Origin: Nepenthes gracilis
Lineage: Eukaryota; Streptophyta; Magnoliopsida; Caryophyllales; Nepenthaceae
Assembly: GCA_033239525.1 (NCBI GenBank)
Contig: BSYO01000004.1
Span: 18,948,037 to 19,012,036 of the forward strand
Direction: 5' to 3'
DNA length: 64,000 bases
The position numbers and the translations under genes are program-made. Under the pieces are notes generated by a model. It ran no database searches. It worked only from the letters and a program-made list of their open reading frames with translations, and was not told the origin of the DNA. This document shows, one piece after another, positions 1 to 12,044 of this stretch (positions within the stretch are counted from its first letter, which is position 1; every line of letters starts with the position of its first letter).

Positions 1-1003
1 TTATTTTAAAAATTTATACCATATTTAGTTAGAAAATTATATTTGTTTCTAAATTATTTTAGAATTAAGATTTCTCTATATTATGACCCTAAACTCTACT
101 GTTTAAGTATACTTGATGAATTGAATGAAATATTGAGTGATTGTACTTTCTTTCCCATCTCCTTCTCGGTCTCATCTTTTTTTGGTCTCTACCCTTCTCT
201 GTGATCTCTATTCTCCCTCTATCTCTCTTCCTTCTGTTCTCCTTCCCCTCCTCTACTTTTTCCCCTTCCCTACATCACATGTCAATGATAAGTCTCCAAA
301 ATCAAACACACAGCCAAATACATGACTTCACCTTTTTAGGGGAGGAGGTGTTAAGTAAATGACTTCACATTTGTTTGACATTGTATTTAACATCAGGCAT
401 TCACATTGTTTTGACATTGTTAACATCTAAATCTGAGAAAACAAGAATTATTTTAGATATTTGTTTGGCAGTGACAAACATCATAATTTCGCAGGTAGAC
501 CAAAGGAGTAAACTTGACATTGAATGTCCCTTTCACTGAATACATTGGTGGTCACGATCAACATAACAGATGCTCAACTGAAACCTTTGTCATCATTCAT
601 TATTACGCTTCCACTACATAATAAATGCCAGGATGCATGCTTATAAATGTCTAGACATAGCCAGAACTGAGTATCCCATACACAGAAAATTGGTAAACAA
701 ATGTTCCACATTTCAAGTTTGATAACCAAAAGTCTCTTTTTTTCGCTACTTGTGCACAAGTCAAACAAATGAAATTGAAAATCCCTGTCATTAGTATAAG
801 AAAAAATCAACAGCATTTGAACTGTTAGGAAGGGAACCAATCATCCAAACAATGCAACCATATTTTTCCGCAGTTGCATAGCTTGTGCTTCCAAACACAA
901 CCATTTATCTATCTTTATATGCAGCGTGTGACGACTGAATTTTATTTTCATGTTTAAATAGAACCATGTACCCAAAGACTCTGTTTGTCAGACCCAAAAG
1001 AGT
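1..1003. other. AT-rich DNA, no gene recognised
   Basis: A pyrimidine-rich stretch at about 140-280 gives short chance ORFs of low complexity. No family similarity, splice structure or repeat boundary was recognised on either strand. Confidence 0.5.
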
Positions 1004-1147
1004 TATATTGTGCAAGGAAATTAAAATGAGGAGACTATTATGTATAATTGAAACTTCAATACAGCTCAATTTGAGTTGCTTGGAAGTGTATTGAAGTTTC
1101 AATTATACATAATAGTCTCCTCATTTTTAATTTCCTTGCACAATATA
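1004..1147. repeat. Long near-perfect inverted repeat (hairpin)
   Basis: The left arm 1004-1063 pairs with the right arm 1087-1147 over about 60 bp with a single one-base bulge (four A against five in an A-run). The loop is 23 nt. Transcribed from either strand it would form a long, almost perfectly paired stem. It could be a recent inverted duplication, a small foldback element, or a hairpin-RNA locus. No target-site duplication was identified. The arms do not match anything else I recognised in the window. Confidence 0.9.
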
Positions 1148-2180
1148 TGGAGTATCCACCTATTGATACTGTCATGAAAAAAGAAATTTCATGGTTTTCA
1201 AGCAATAGTTCTTACATAAGTTATTCAGTGAAGTTCTTGTCTACAGCCTCAACTTTTGCTCCTCCAAAAGCTTATTTAAACAACTAATATTAAAGTCATA
1301 AAGTGGCTTTCAGCAATCACCCTTATTTGGCTTGACACAAACTTTTCGAGTATAAAAAAAAAGATGAACCATAACAGGCCAAATAGGTAAGAGAGGCTGA
1401 GCTAATAACTGGTTGACTTGCTTTTAACTATTTTATAAGATGCAGATACATCAACATAAGAAGTAAATGACAGATACTAAGCCAAAAGGCAGTGCAAAAA
1501 GGTAACCACTCTTTTCCTGCACACACTGCAGTGGAAGGGAGAATTCCTTTCTTGAAGCAAAAGCATAGGAATGTCACACTGGCTGACAAACCCTGCTCAA
1601 ATAAAGTTACTAAGAATTTGCACAAATGGAGTCTTCATACTCCGTAAGGAAAATTCAGATTTCATGAAACTGGAGACTAGAGGAATGCAGAAGTAGAAAT
1701 GAAATTATCTTGCCTTATTTTGGTGCATTTGGGAAAACATCAATTGTTGCTGATTTTATGGGAACCTATAGTTGGCAAAGACTCAAGACAATCTAAGACG
1801 GAAAGCTCCCTTGGGGTTTAAGCACTAGGCTCAATGTAAGGCCTTGTCAAAGTAAGGTGCAAGAATATGAAAACTGAGACTTTAAATGAAATGATGCTAC
1901 AATAGGAACAAGGCAATAACGACTTGGAAGAGTAAAAAAACTACAAGCACAATTTATCATCCAACATTTCAAAAACACCCATTGCTGCATAAGAATCTCA
2001 TCCAGACAATATGTTATCATCGATGTTTACACAGTCTCCACTGAATTTTTGCCTCTTTCTCATCAATAAGTTAAAGTGGGGCAGATTGAGTAGAACAAAT
2101 AACCACAAAATCAGCAAACTATCCTCCACCTTGTTTTAACAATAAGAAACATGTGAAGGGAAAGGTAATAAGCCCTTAAA
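1148..2180. other. No gene recognised
   Basis: AT-rich sequence with only short ORFs lacking family features. I see no element boundary here. Confidence 0.45.
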
Positions 2181-2333
2181 TCAAACAATGAGAAACAGCA
2201 GCATCAGCAAAGAGCAGCAGATGTGGCAGCACATGGGAGAAGCTGACGAGGAGGATGGGGAGGAGGAAGAGACATATTTGTAGCTGCCAGTTGAGGGAAT
2301 ATTGGAGAAGATTTGAGAATCCACAGTCACTGC
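2181..2333 (-). CDS. Possible terminal exon of an unknown protein
   Basis: The minus strand is open for 50 codons ending in TGA at 2183-2181. It is preceded by a pyrimidine-rich stretch ending in AG, which could be a splice acceptor. The translation has a Ser-rich segment followed by a Cys/Leu-rich hydrophobic tail (CCHICCSLLMLLFLIV) that could be a membrane anchor or GPI-type signal. No upstream exon was found and I do not recognise the family. An open frame of this length may be chance. Confidence 0.2.
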   Translation of the reverse strand, partial: AVTVDSQIFSNIPSTGSYKYVSSSSPSSSSASPMCCHICCSLLMLLFLIV

Positions 2334-2578
2334 CTTCAGAAAACAAATGCAGAACAAGTAATAGAGTTCCTTTTTAATGTTGTCAGTTTTTCCTTTTTAG
2401 CTTTATCAAGGTGTTTCAAAAAGTGAAGATACAACCAGAGGTCCAATTATGCCTATTCCTAATCCTAAACCGAATGTCAAGACGAAGGAAACCATATGTA
2501 AACATTAAAAAAGAAAAAAAAATAGTGGTTGGAAGATTATAGCAAAGCAATTTGTATACAATTAAATTCAAGATGATG

Positions 2579-2652
2579 GCATGTAGATAGCTCGTTGGTA
2601 GAGCAAATGATTGAAAATCCTCATGTCACCAGTTCAAATCTGGTTCCTGGAA
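2579..2652 (+). pseudogene. trnF-GAA: Plastid-derived tRNA-Phe(GAA) relic
   Basis: The 3' half is almost identical to plastid trnF-GAA: the T-arm and 3' acceptor side (CACCAGTTCAAATCTGGTTC) and the anticodon loop with GAA at 2613-2615. The 5' acceptor strand is changed, one base is missing from the D-arm, and the anticodon stem is disrupted (ATGA opposite TCCT). It is therefore very unlikely to fold as a working tRNA. This is a short nuclear insertion of plastid DNA; no other plastid sequence was recognised beside it. Confidence 0.85.
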
Positions 2653-3448
2653 CATAATTCATTTTGATAAGTACCATTTATAATCATTAATTGTCTACCA
2701 CCATGGGATTTCATTAAGGGACCCTCATTGGTGCCTAGGTCTTTGCATCAAGCATGTCTAGGCACATGCCTTTTGAACAGGATCCCACCTTAGGTAGTTG
2801 ATGTGCCCTTAGGTGTGCGTCGTCGTGCTACAGGGCCTAGGCACACTTTTGACAACTGTGATAGGAACAGTGTTGTCAATGGGAGTCTGGGATCTGGCCC
2901 AGGCATCAAGGTAAGGCGAGATTTTACCCCCGCATCTCACCTGAATCAAGGTACAGTACCATCAGCCAACTTGGCCCCAAGTGCCCAGGTGAGAGCCTCA
3001 AATGAAAAGGGTTCTTAAGTCATATTGTGTGGGCTATACTCAGTTTACATTATGTTTTAGAACTCCAGCTTCCAGTACTTCATGTTGAGCTATATGTTAT
3101 TGCACATAGAAAAGATTTTGTTTTAACAAAAATGTGGAAAGGAAAAGAGAACCCAACTGCCATAGAAACTATTCAAAAATTGAGGAAGAAGTTTCAACAC
3201 AGTCAAGCAGTACAGAAGAGGCCAGTGGTCAGTGGTTTTGGTAACTTTCACTTTCATAATCCCCCTCAAACACTAATAGTCACTCTTTTCACAACTCTTC
3301 CCGGAAATTATCCATCTTTCCACCTCTCCTGCTTCTATTGATTTAGCTGGTCTCGCTTCTTCAACTCTCCCCTCCCTCCCTTTCCATCTTGTCCACCACA
3401 GCCCAAGGGAGGGTGGGGAACATCTGAATGTCACTCAATCTCATGCAC
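2653..3448. other. No gene recognised
   Basis: Contains short chance ORFs only. No domain or repeat boundary was recognised before the LTR-like sequence that begins at about 3449. Confidence 0.4.
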
Positions 3449-5580
3449 TGTGAGGACCCAGAACTGAAAACGTGATAACTGGATGTAATTAAGATAATTA
3501 ATATCATTAAGAGGCTAAGCATGTAATGAACAAGTGTTTGTTGAAAGCAAAAGTGGAGAAAATGCCCGAGTTCAGCAAGCAGCCGAACGGCGCCTGCTGC
3601 ACGCCCGAGCGGCTGCAGCAAGCGGAAAATCCAGTAGCAGTCCCGCTCGCCGCGCACCTGCTGGCCGCTCGAGCATATTTAATAGAATGTAGCCCGCTCG
3701 CCGCTCACCCGCTGGCAGCTCGAGCGCAAAAAACAGAATGTCGCCCACTCGCTGAGCGCTCGATAGCTCTCGAGCGCGAAAAGCAAGAACACTGCCCGCT
3801 CGCTGAGCGCTCGAGGCGCGCTCGAGCAAGGCCCCGACTTTTTGCCCGCGTTTTGCTTCGTTTATGTTATAAAAGGGAGGAGAAAAGGAAAAAGAGAGAG
3901 ACAGATAACCGAGCACGCACGAAGGAGAGGAAAAAGAGGAAGAAGAGAAGAGGATAAGGGAAAATCTCTAGTTCCAACCCACACCCGGTAAAAATAACAG
4001 TAGATCGGGCCAAGGCAAGTATACCTCAGACTTTGTTTTTCGTTTTTACTGATTCTCTTGCTTTAAAGTTGATGAAAATATTGCGAAAATGATGTTAATG
4101 CATGTTTAAAGTACATGAAGCATGTTTCCTTCGATTAATCGGTTAGATTTTGTGTTTATCAATGTTTATTGCAAGATTTGGCTTCGACTTCGTGAATGAG
4201 CATGAAAATGGTGTTCAATTTCTCTTGAAAAGTATGTGATGAAACCCTAGCTCGAAAATGTTGTGTAGTTTGAGTAAATTGCATGATTTAATTTATATGC
4301 ATGACATCTATGACATTAATTTCATGAAATATGTACATGTAAGAGACCGATTTGAGTCCGAAGGTCTTGGCGAAGCCCTATGCACGAAAATGAAGAGGTT
4401 TTGATGAGTTTTAACCGTAACTTCTGTTATATGAAAGTTAGTTGACATCGAAATGAAGCTTCCAGTATAATTTGTTTCCGAAAATATGTACCGACCTGTA
4501 CCGAAAAAATTTCCATGTATACTTAAAGTTAGCTGAAAGTATATTGTGAAAGTGTGATTTCGAAAAAGGGATTTTTCGATAAAAAGATGGTTTCCGTTAC
4601 AGTTATTTTAGGACCCGGAACTGACTATAGTCCGGATAGGTTCTCCGGCATGCCTTAGGACTTTACGGTGGTAATCGAGGATAACTCTATCCATGAAGTT
4701 ATTTGTGGTCCGCCCTGCCCTCGGGGCGTTACGGTCATGAGGAATTACTGTTACCGGCCTACCTTCGGGTGGCATACCGTACCGATCCCGTGGGATGGGA
4801 TACCCATATGACAGTTGCAGGCCTTAGATTGTGTGGAGTGAATACAATCTATCCTCGATTATTCGCCCCCTCAGCTGGTAAGGTATACTGGCAGGGTCTG
4901 TACCGATATGTTACAAAGTACCGTTTACTGTTTTGCCGATATGTTATGTTACCGTACCGATTACCGAATATGAAGTACCGATTACCGATATGTTAAGTTA
5001 TGAAGTATCGATGACTGTTTATAGTTTACCGAATACTGTGCACCGATTACTGCTTACCGTTTTCCGTTTGTTAATTAACGGTTACTGATTTCTGTTTACC
5101 AACTACTGATTTCTGATTCTGAAGTATAATACTGTCAAAGTATGTTTTCTCTATATCCGGGATTATATTCTGATTAACCGTTCTGTTTATGCATAATTAC
5201 ATGACCGTTCTACATCACCGTTTTACTGCTCATGTACCTTGCTGGGCTTCGACTCACTGTTTTATTGTTTTCCCCCCTTCAGATGAGACAGTAGAGTTAT
5301 TGCCTGATGAGAAAGAGTAGACAAAAAGGCGTTGTTTGAAGACTTTTGGGAACCTTAGCGCATTGGAGCTGTTTTTGAAGAGCTTGTCGATGTGAAGGCT
5401 TAGCTGGAATTGTGATTTTTGTATACTGACTTTATATTTATGGATGGTCTAGAACATGTGAATTTTTGTACGAAAAGCATATGATATGTATGACTGTAAA
5501 AAAGAAAAGCTATGCTTCTGCAGGTTATTAGTTTACTTCCGCTCTAAACTCTGGATTTACTGTACAGGTCCTAGACGGCA
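3449..5580 (+). mobile_element. Lone LTR, probably Ty3/gypsy
   Basis: Begins TGTGAGGACCC and ends near CTAGACGGCA. The order is LTR-like: a GC-rich U3 with repeated 'GCTCGCCGCTC..GCTCGAGCG' blocks (3590-3830), a TATA box (TATAAAAGGG, about 3869), a purine-rich leader, then a U5 with a block around 'TTAGATTGTGTGGAGTG' (about 4826) that recurs in the LTR at 39949-42657 and, inverted, near 58330-58560. No coding region and no clear target-site duplication were found, so the exact ends are uncertain. Confidence 0.55.
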
Positions 5581-5842
5581 TCTCGTTATTGAACTGTTAG
5601 TATAGTTAATGTTTTTATAGATTTGTGCCATGGATGGCACATGTGATCCTGTATTTGTATGTTATAGGGAGAATTGTTTTGATAGTCTCGTTAATTACGT
5701 TTCTATCCTGACGGAAGCTTTTAAGGAAAAAAAAAAAATCCGTTCCGTCACATGCATTGTCTCTGCAATCCTTCCCAACCAAATTTTTTATCCAACTATC
5801 CAATTCACATAACAAATGCATACACTAGCAAACTATAAAAAC

Positions 5843-6078
5843 TATTGAAATCCCGAGATTTACTCATCGTTTAAAGGGAAGCTTACACATTTAGTTTGTA
5901 AAACCCTATTAATCCTCCGATTGTTATCTTTCTAACCTTAAGACAGTCACAAAGATTATTATCTCCTGGTTCTTTGTGATTTAACATCTCTAAATGAAGT
6001 TTATCCTTAGTGTATAAATATTGTGCAATTCATATATGAAAGATAAGAAAGAAATCAATCAGAAATCAATCTTCTACA
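5843..6078 (+). repeat. 5' LTR of the copia element
   Basis: Aligns by eye along its length with 10135-10355: shared 'GAGATTTACT', 'TTTAGTTTGTA', 'GTGATTTAAC', 'GTATAAATA' blocks and the 3' end. It is immediately followed by the primer site. Both ends have drifted from TG...CA to TA...CA. Confidence 0.8.
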
Positions 6079-6090
6079 TGGTATTAGAAC
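6079..6090 (+). other. Primer-binding site (initiator tRNA-Met type)
   Basis: TGGTATTAGAAC directly after the LTR resembles the usual copia primer site TGGTATCAGAGC, with mutations. Confidence 0.75.
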
Positions 6091-6639
6091 AGAAAATTTT
6101 GATAAAATTGATTAATCTTCAAGGCCAATCAGGGCTGCAGGTATTCTGTATCCAGCAATTGATGATATTTTTTTCCTCTTTTTGCTGTCAGGGTTTTATT
6201 CCATTGTCAAAACTACAGCATCCAAGAATGGCTAGTGACAAGCCTTTCTCTCACATATCACTAGTTTATGCCAATTTTGATCACCAAGTGTTGAGTGTTC
6301 TTCTATTTGAAGAATGTCAGATACATCTAAAAAGATGATGATGAACACATTGGGGTGATACTCGAGTCTATCTAAATTCATTGACAACTGGAGATCTCCA
6401 AAGCTCAAATTGAGCCGTGTGCCTCTCTGGACCAGGGTTTTCAACAGCACTGGCCACTTAACACCACTACTGAGTACCTTAATTCTTATACCTTTAGTGC
6501 CTCAGGTCCAACCCAATAGTCTTTGTATAATCGAATCAGGAGCTACTTTTTTCCAGAGCTTGTTGAATAATTTGTATGGATTCTTCCATTTCACCAATTT
6601 GTATTTCATATGACTCATTGCTCCACCCAATTTGATACA

Positions 6640-9600
6640 TATAGACCATGTCCTCGAAATAGAAAAATCCTGGTTGCTGATGGTTCTTCTAGTTCAGTTG
6701 AGGGTCAAGGTCCCTCCTCTATTATATATTGTTTTACGTGTTCCCAAATTATCTACCAACATTATCTACATTCATCATATTATGATAGATTTGAATTGCA
6801 TAGTAACCTTCTTTTACACCCCCTGAGTTTTCCAGGATCAAATTACAGGGAAGATAACCGGATTTGCAAGGGAAAGGAGTGGTCTTTACTACCTGGAAGA
6901 TGTCAGTGGCCTTAAAGGATAAGCATACAGTTTGTTCTAGTCATGCTCACCAAAAATTTATTCTCCAGAGAAGTTATGAGATTTGGCTTCAGCACCAATG
7001 CCTTGGGCACTTTCCCTTTCATTTATTTAAAATCATGTCCCCTTCACTTCTCAGAAAAATCAATGTAGATGGTTTTCATTGTGCTACTTATGAATTTGCC
7101 AAACACCACCTCAGGTCTTCTGCTATAAGTAATACTTGATTCACTAAACCTCTCTCTTTATTATAGAGATATTTGGGGTCCATGTGAAATTCCTAGTGTG
7201 GCAGCAGCTATGTGGTTCATCCCCTTTTTAGATGATTGCCCTCTAACAACATTGCTGTTTCTTATGAAGGGAAAAAACAAAGCAAGCAATATCATCCTAA
7301 ACTTTTATAAAATGGTTCATACATAATTTGGAGTAATCATCAAGAGGATTAGGTTAGATAATGCACATAAGTACTTCAATCAAACACTCTCAACCTTTTC
7401 ATAGAGAATGTATTATCCATGAAGCCCCTTGCGTATGAATATCACAACAAAATGGGATAACTTAGCGAAAGACAAACACCTTCTTAATGTCACAAGGGCA
7501 CTCCTTTTCAAAACAAAGTTCCAAGCATTTTTATGGAAAATTACCGAATCAGTTCTTAAAGCAACTTACCTAATTGATAGTGTGCCTTTTAGGGTGTTGG
7601 GAAACCAAGATCCCACACCCGTACTCTCCAAATTCTACCCAAACCTATATATGTTATTAATTGCCATCAAAAGTAGTTGGCTGTACTTCCTTTGTCCACA
7701 TCCATTCACATGATAGGGGTAAGCTTGACCCAAGAGCATCCATGTACGTCTTTGTTGGATACTCAAAGATAAAAACAGGGTATAAATACTATCCTACCAC
7801 ACAGAAATTCTTTGCTTGAATGAATGTTAATTTCCTTGAAAACGAGCCATTCTTACAAGGTATGAATCTTCACCACCATGGGGCGAATTCTAAAGAAGAG
7901 AAGAGTAAGTTAGAAGAGCTTCCTATGCCTAACCTACTAGCCATTCTCCCACACACAATGCCATTCTTCACAATAAAACTTCACAAACAGAAACCCAGAA
8001 AAAATAGAATCTGTTTCCTCCAACCTCAAACAAAATGAACCTGAAATTGGAAGAGACTTGAGGAGTAATCAATAGCAACCATTGTTGAACGATGAGAGGC
8101 CACTGCATGTATATTCAGAAAGGTAAAGCCCACATCTCAACCTCAGCAGATTCACCAGTCAACATCGAGTATTGATACCCTCTCCTTCTATCAACATTTA
8201 TCCCTGCATCTGACTCTGAGAATAAATCTGTCCATAATAATTTGCAAGATTCGGACCTACCTATTGCCACTAGAAAAGGTACCAAGACATGTAAACAACA
8301 CCCAATATCTCACTCTCTCTCTTTCCACAAACTAACTCAACATCATAAATGTTTTCTTGCCTCCATTGATTCCATTAGCATTCCCCAAGCACTAAGGAAC
8401 AAAAGTTGGGTACAAGCTATGAAAGGGAATATGAGTGCTCTAGAGAGGAATTATGGGAAATAGTTCATCTTCTGAAATAAAAAAGGACAGTAGAGTGCAA
8501 ATAGGTGTTTAATTTGAAACACAGAGCCGATGGATCCTTAGAGATATATAAAACAAGGTCAGCAGCTAAGGGGCATGCTTAAACCTATGAGATAGGCTCC
8601 CAAGAAACTTTTTTCCCATTGCAAAGTCGAATACCATGCAAGTTCTATTGCCCCTTGCAACTAATTTTGGTTAGTGTTTGCAACAATTTGAAGTCAAAAA
8701 TACATTTTCATACAGAGATTTAGAAAAGAAAGTATATATGGAGCCACCACTTGGGTTTAGTTGAAAATTTCAACAATAACAAAATTTTTAGGTTGAAAAA
8801 TGAGTTGTATGATTTGAAGCAATCCACTAGAGCTTAATTTTGGAGGTTTACAAAGGCAATGCATAAAATGAGATTAAAACAAAGTCAATGAGATCATCCA
8901 TTGTTTATGAATAATTAAAATATAGGTAAAATGTCAGTTCCACTTATAAATGTTGATGCTATTCTTGTGATAAGGAATGGCTCCACAAGTCCATCAAGAT
9001 AGAGCTTTATTCGAAACATCCTCAGCAGAGGAGTTTGAATCAAGGAATGTGGCAGACTACAGTACTTCTTACGCATCTGTGTGACCTATTCAATAGAAGG
9101 CATCTGAGTATCCCAACGAAATTATGTATTGGATCTTCTTAAAAAAATGAAACCCCAGGCAGCATGGCAAGAAGCACCCCAAATGACCAAGACCATAGTT
9201 TGGGAGACAAGGTTGATTTGATTGTGCAATCAACAGAGGAAGATATCAAAGACTACCAGGTAGACTGATTCATCTCTCACATATTACACTAGATATAGCA
9301 TATGATTTAGGTACAGTAAGTCAATTCATGCATAAGCCAAATCGTCCACAGGGTAAGGAATCCTACTCACAAAAGGGAAAGGGTTATAACTCAAAGCATG
9401 CACTGATGTTGACTATGCGGTTTTCTTATTAGACAAAAGTTCCACAGCCGGTGATTGCACATGGCTTAGAAGAAATCTAGTTACTTGAAGAAGCAAGAAG
9501 AAACCTATAGTTCCAAGATCAATTGCTAAAACTGGATTTAGAGCTATGTCTCATGGATTATGTGATCAACTATGGCTGAAAATATCCTTAATAATATGAA

Positions 9601-10125
9601 AATAAAAATCAAAAGACCTGTGAAGCTCTATTGTGACCATAGATAAAAGTATCAGCTAATATCCAATACATTGATTGATATATATCAATATCAGGCCTCC
9701 GATACCAATATTTTCTGTTATCGTAGCAAAATCATGATATGGCACCATATAAACAATATAACGGCCAATATTTACCTATCAATTTATAATTCTTAGAAAT
9801 TTTTTTCTCCCAAAATATTCAATACCGACATGTACTATCGAATATGTTTAATATCGATATAACCACGATTGATACCGATATTTTCATCCAATATTGTGAA
9901 AATAAGATACCTATTAACATAACACAATCCAGTACAACATGACAAACCAAACATACAGAAGTGGACAGATTTTATATAAGCAAATCTAGAGAGCAAACAA
10001 ATCAATACTCCCTACATGCCATCAAACAATCAATTGGCCAATATGCCTACTAAGGGTTTATTTACTCCAAGATTCCAAGAACATAAAAGCAAGCTGAAAA
10101 TGGAAAAACATTTATTCACAAGCTT
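6640..10125 (+). pseudogene. Copia pol relic
   Basis: Fragments of a single polyprotein appear in the right order across shifting frames. They are the VADGSSSSVEGQG segment between protease and GAG-pre-integrase (about 6676), the GAG-pre-integrase region with CATYEFAKHH (about 7080), an integrase-start DIWGP segment (about 7170), reverse transcriptase (KSWVQAMKGNMSALE about 8402; YMEPPLGLVENFNNNK about 8737), RNase H (about 9390-9560) and the carboxy end near 10016-10100. Stops, frameshifts and the MITE insertion make it non-coding today. Confidence 0.8.
9638..9891. mobile_element. Mutator-type MITE, copy 1
   Basis: Inserted in the copia RNase H segment. The ends are imperfect inverted repeats of the form GATGAAAATATC / GATATTTTCATC. 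The flanks are a 9-bp duplication, TATTGTGAC (9629-9637) and TATTGTGAA (9892-9900), and the copia reading frame resumes directly after it. A 9-bp duplication is typical of Mutator-like elements. The body is rich in GATATC/GATACC motifs. Confidence 0.75.
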
Positions 10126-10134
10126 GAGAGCAAG

Positions 10135-10355
10135 TGTTGGAAACCCCAAGATTTACTTCTTCGTTACAAGGAAGTTTATACATTTAATTTGTATAATCCT
10201 TGTTAATTCTCCTATTGTTATTCTGTCTGATTTCGGTAGATTCACAAAAATATTCTCTCATTATTCTTTGGGATTTAACCAATCTAAATGATGTTACACT
10301 TGGTGAATAAATACTGTACATTTCAATGAAAGACAAGGAAGAAAGCATTCTTATA
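10135..10355 (+). repeat. 3' LTR of the copia element
   Basis: Begins TGTTGGAAACCCC and aligns with the 5' LTR at 5843-6078. It directly follows the last pol relic. The TATA-like GAATAAATACTG lies near 10305. Confidence 0.8.
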
Positions 10356-10759
10356 TGAAAAAAATTATCATTGGCAAAACATACCAAACCATTAATCTTT
10401 TAAATTTATTTCTGTTTGTAGAAAAAAATCCTATTATTTATGTTACGTAATTTGAGTCTTGGTTGACTTCTTTGTGTGAAATAATTAGTGATTTATATTA
10501 TTAATGTCTCACTTCACCCGAGTGAGCAGCTTCAATATTGTAATTTTCATATATATTTTTGCATTTTGATATAACTTGTTATACTCATCCAACTAATGTA
10601 ACAAAACACAGAGTCACAGGAAGCATACAACTTTCCTTGTATTGACAATTGAGATACATACAGACCCATGAAATGAGTTTAGAAGAGATCAAGGCATTAA
10701 GGTGGACGAGCACCCTCAAAGGTTAGACAAAATGTGAGCATATTCATAACACATTAGAA

Positions 10760-10930
10760 ATCACACCTATAGAAGAACATATGGTGAAGAAAGTTTATGG
10801 TGGCTCAAACACCTAAGACATCCAAGTGAAGCACCAGTGCAAAAAAAATAATTTGACTGAAATTAGAGGTTTGAAGGGAGAGGTAAGCATAGAAAAAAAT
10901 TAGTCCAAGGTGATAAAAAAAGGATTTAAA
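10760..10930 (+). pseudogene. LINE reverse-transcriptase tail fragment
   Basis: Translation across one or two frameshifts gives WLKHLRHPSEAPVQK followed by an LTEIRGLKGEGKHRKKL-like segment. This matches the well-known LINE/RT carboxy end pattern (WFGHV.RRP..APVRR...L..RG.GRPKK). Only a short fragment is visible, with no poly-A tail or upstream domains. Confidence 0.45.
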
Positions 10931-11762
10931 ATTTGATTTTACCTTTAAAGAGTGGGCATTTTGCTCATTACTATCCAAATGTTTAGATAGCCGAATGCTG
11001 TTTGGGGAGTGCACAATAGAACAGCTAAAAATGGAAGACTAGAGATTGAGAAGATCCAAAGGAAAGTTCAAGTAGGAAACATAGCGGAAGCTTTGACACT
11101 TACTTAAGAGATGAGAAAGTTCCACTGTCATTAGATTGTGTGACAAGGTAAGCCATCACCAGTAGAAAGGAGGATCTACAACTACAAGCTCTCAAGTGGG
11201 AATATGATCTGGTACTACTAACAGGAATAGGATTGCTGAAAAATGAGCAGAACGATGTGACAGGATTCCTATATCAAATCTTACTCAGTTTTACATAATC
11301 GAAATTTGTAAAACCTCATGTGTACCAAGGACAGACTTACCACATATTGAATAAGGTTCTTAATGATAGTCCCTCGTATAAAGTGATAGTTGTCTATGTA
11401 TCTCATACTGGGCTACTTATGCCAAACAGCAAACCTGTTAATTATGTCCACTTCTTGTGTATTAAATTTAGTAATGAAAATGGCCACACACACAATATAT
11501 GCATCAGGAATGATTAGCTTTTTGCTTTACAAAACCATCTAATATGAGATATGCATTTGCTATGCTAGAATTGATCCAAGATAGAGACACAATGTACTCA
11601 CAAATTTCTTCAATAGAAATTTTTTTGGAGTGTTTGGTGCTTGGAAGGTAAATCTTGGCATGACGTTAAAGTTATCACATTATGATCTAAAGGTCAAAGA
11701 TTCAACAACAGAAACGATCTCTCAACAATATAGGGGAAAGACTATGACATCCTATAGACCCA
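10931..11762. other. No gene recognised
   Basis: Short ORFs without family features; probably more degraded transposon sequence continuing from the LINE fragment. Confidence 0.35.
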
Positions 11763-12035
11763 TGGATGAAAATATCTACATCAATATCAGTATAGACCAT
11801 GGTTGTATCAATATCAGTCATATTGGACAATACGTATCTGTATCAGACATATCGAATGAAAAAAATACTGCAAATTGTAAGATGAAAGGGTTGTCTTGAC
11901 CGATACATCAGCATTGTCAGCCAATATGGAAAAATATAGCAATATTATCATGGTATTAAAAATATTATTATCAGGGAGGCCCCAATACTGATACATATCA
12001 GCCAAAACATATTGTATCGGCAGATATTTTCATCA
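11763..12035. mobile_element. Mutator-type MITE, copy 2
   Basis: Starts TGGATGAAAATATC and ends GATATTTTCATCA, nearly perfect terminal inverted repeats. The flanks ATAGACCCA (11754-11762) and ATAGACAAA (12036-12044) agree at 7 of 9 positions, consistent with a drifted 9-bp target duplication. The ends match copy 1 at 9638-9891. Confidence 0.7.
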
Positions 12036-12044
12036 ATAGACAAA

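Larger units (their letters stand above)
5843..10355 (+). mobile_element. Decayed Ty1/copia retrotransposon
   Basis: Two related short LTRs (5843-6078 and 10135-10355) flank a primer site and a mutated pol in plus orientation, in the order protease-side spacer, GAG-pre-integrase, integrase, reverse transcriptase, RNase H. The whole is about 4.5 kb, typical for copia after loss of part of the interior. A Mutator-type MITE sits inside the RNase H region. No matching target-site duplication was seen. Many stops and frameshifts show an old, inactive copy. Confidence 0.85.

Noticed and set aside
574..840. Minus-strand frame ending NDDKGFS, recalling the end of UBC15-18 proteins
   Set aside because: Only a DDK match; the preceding residues do not fit the family, and the splice context is absent.
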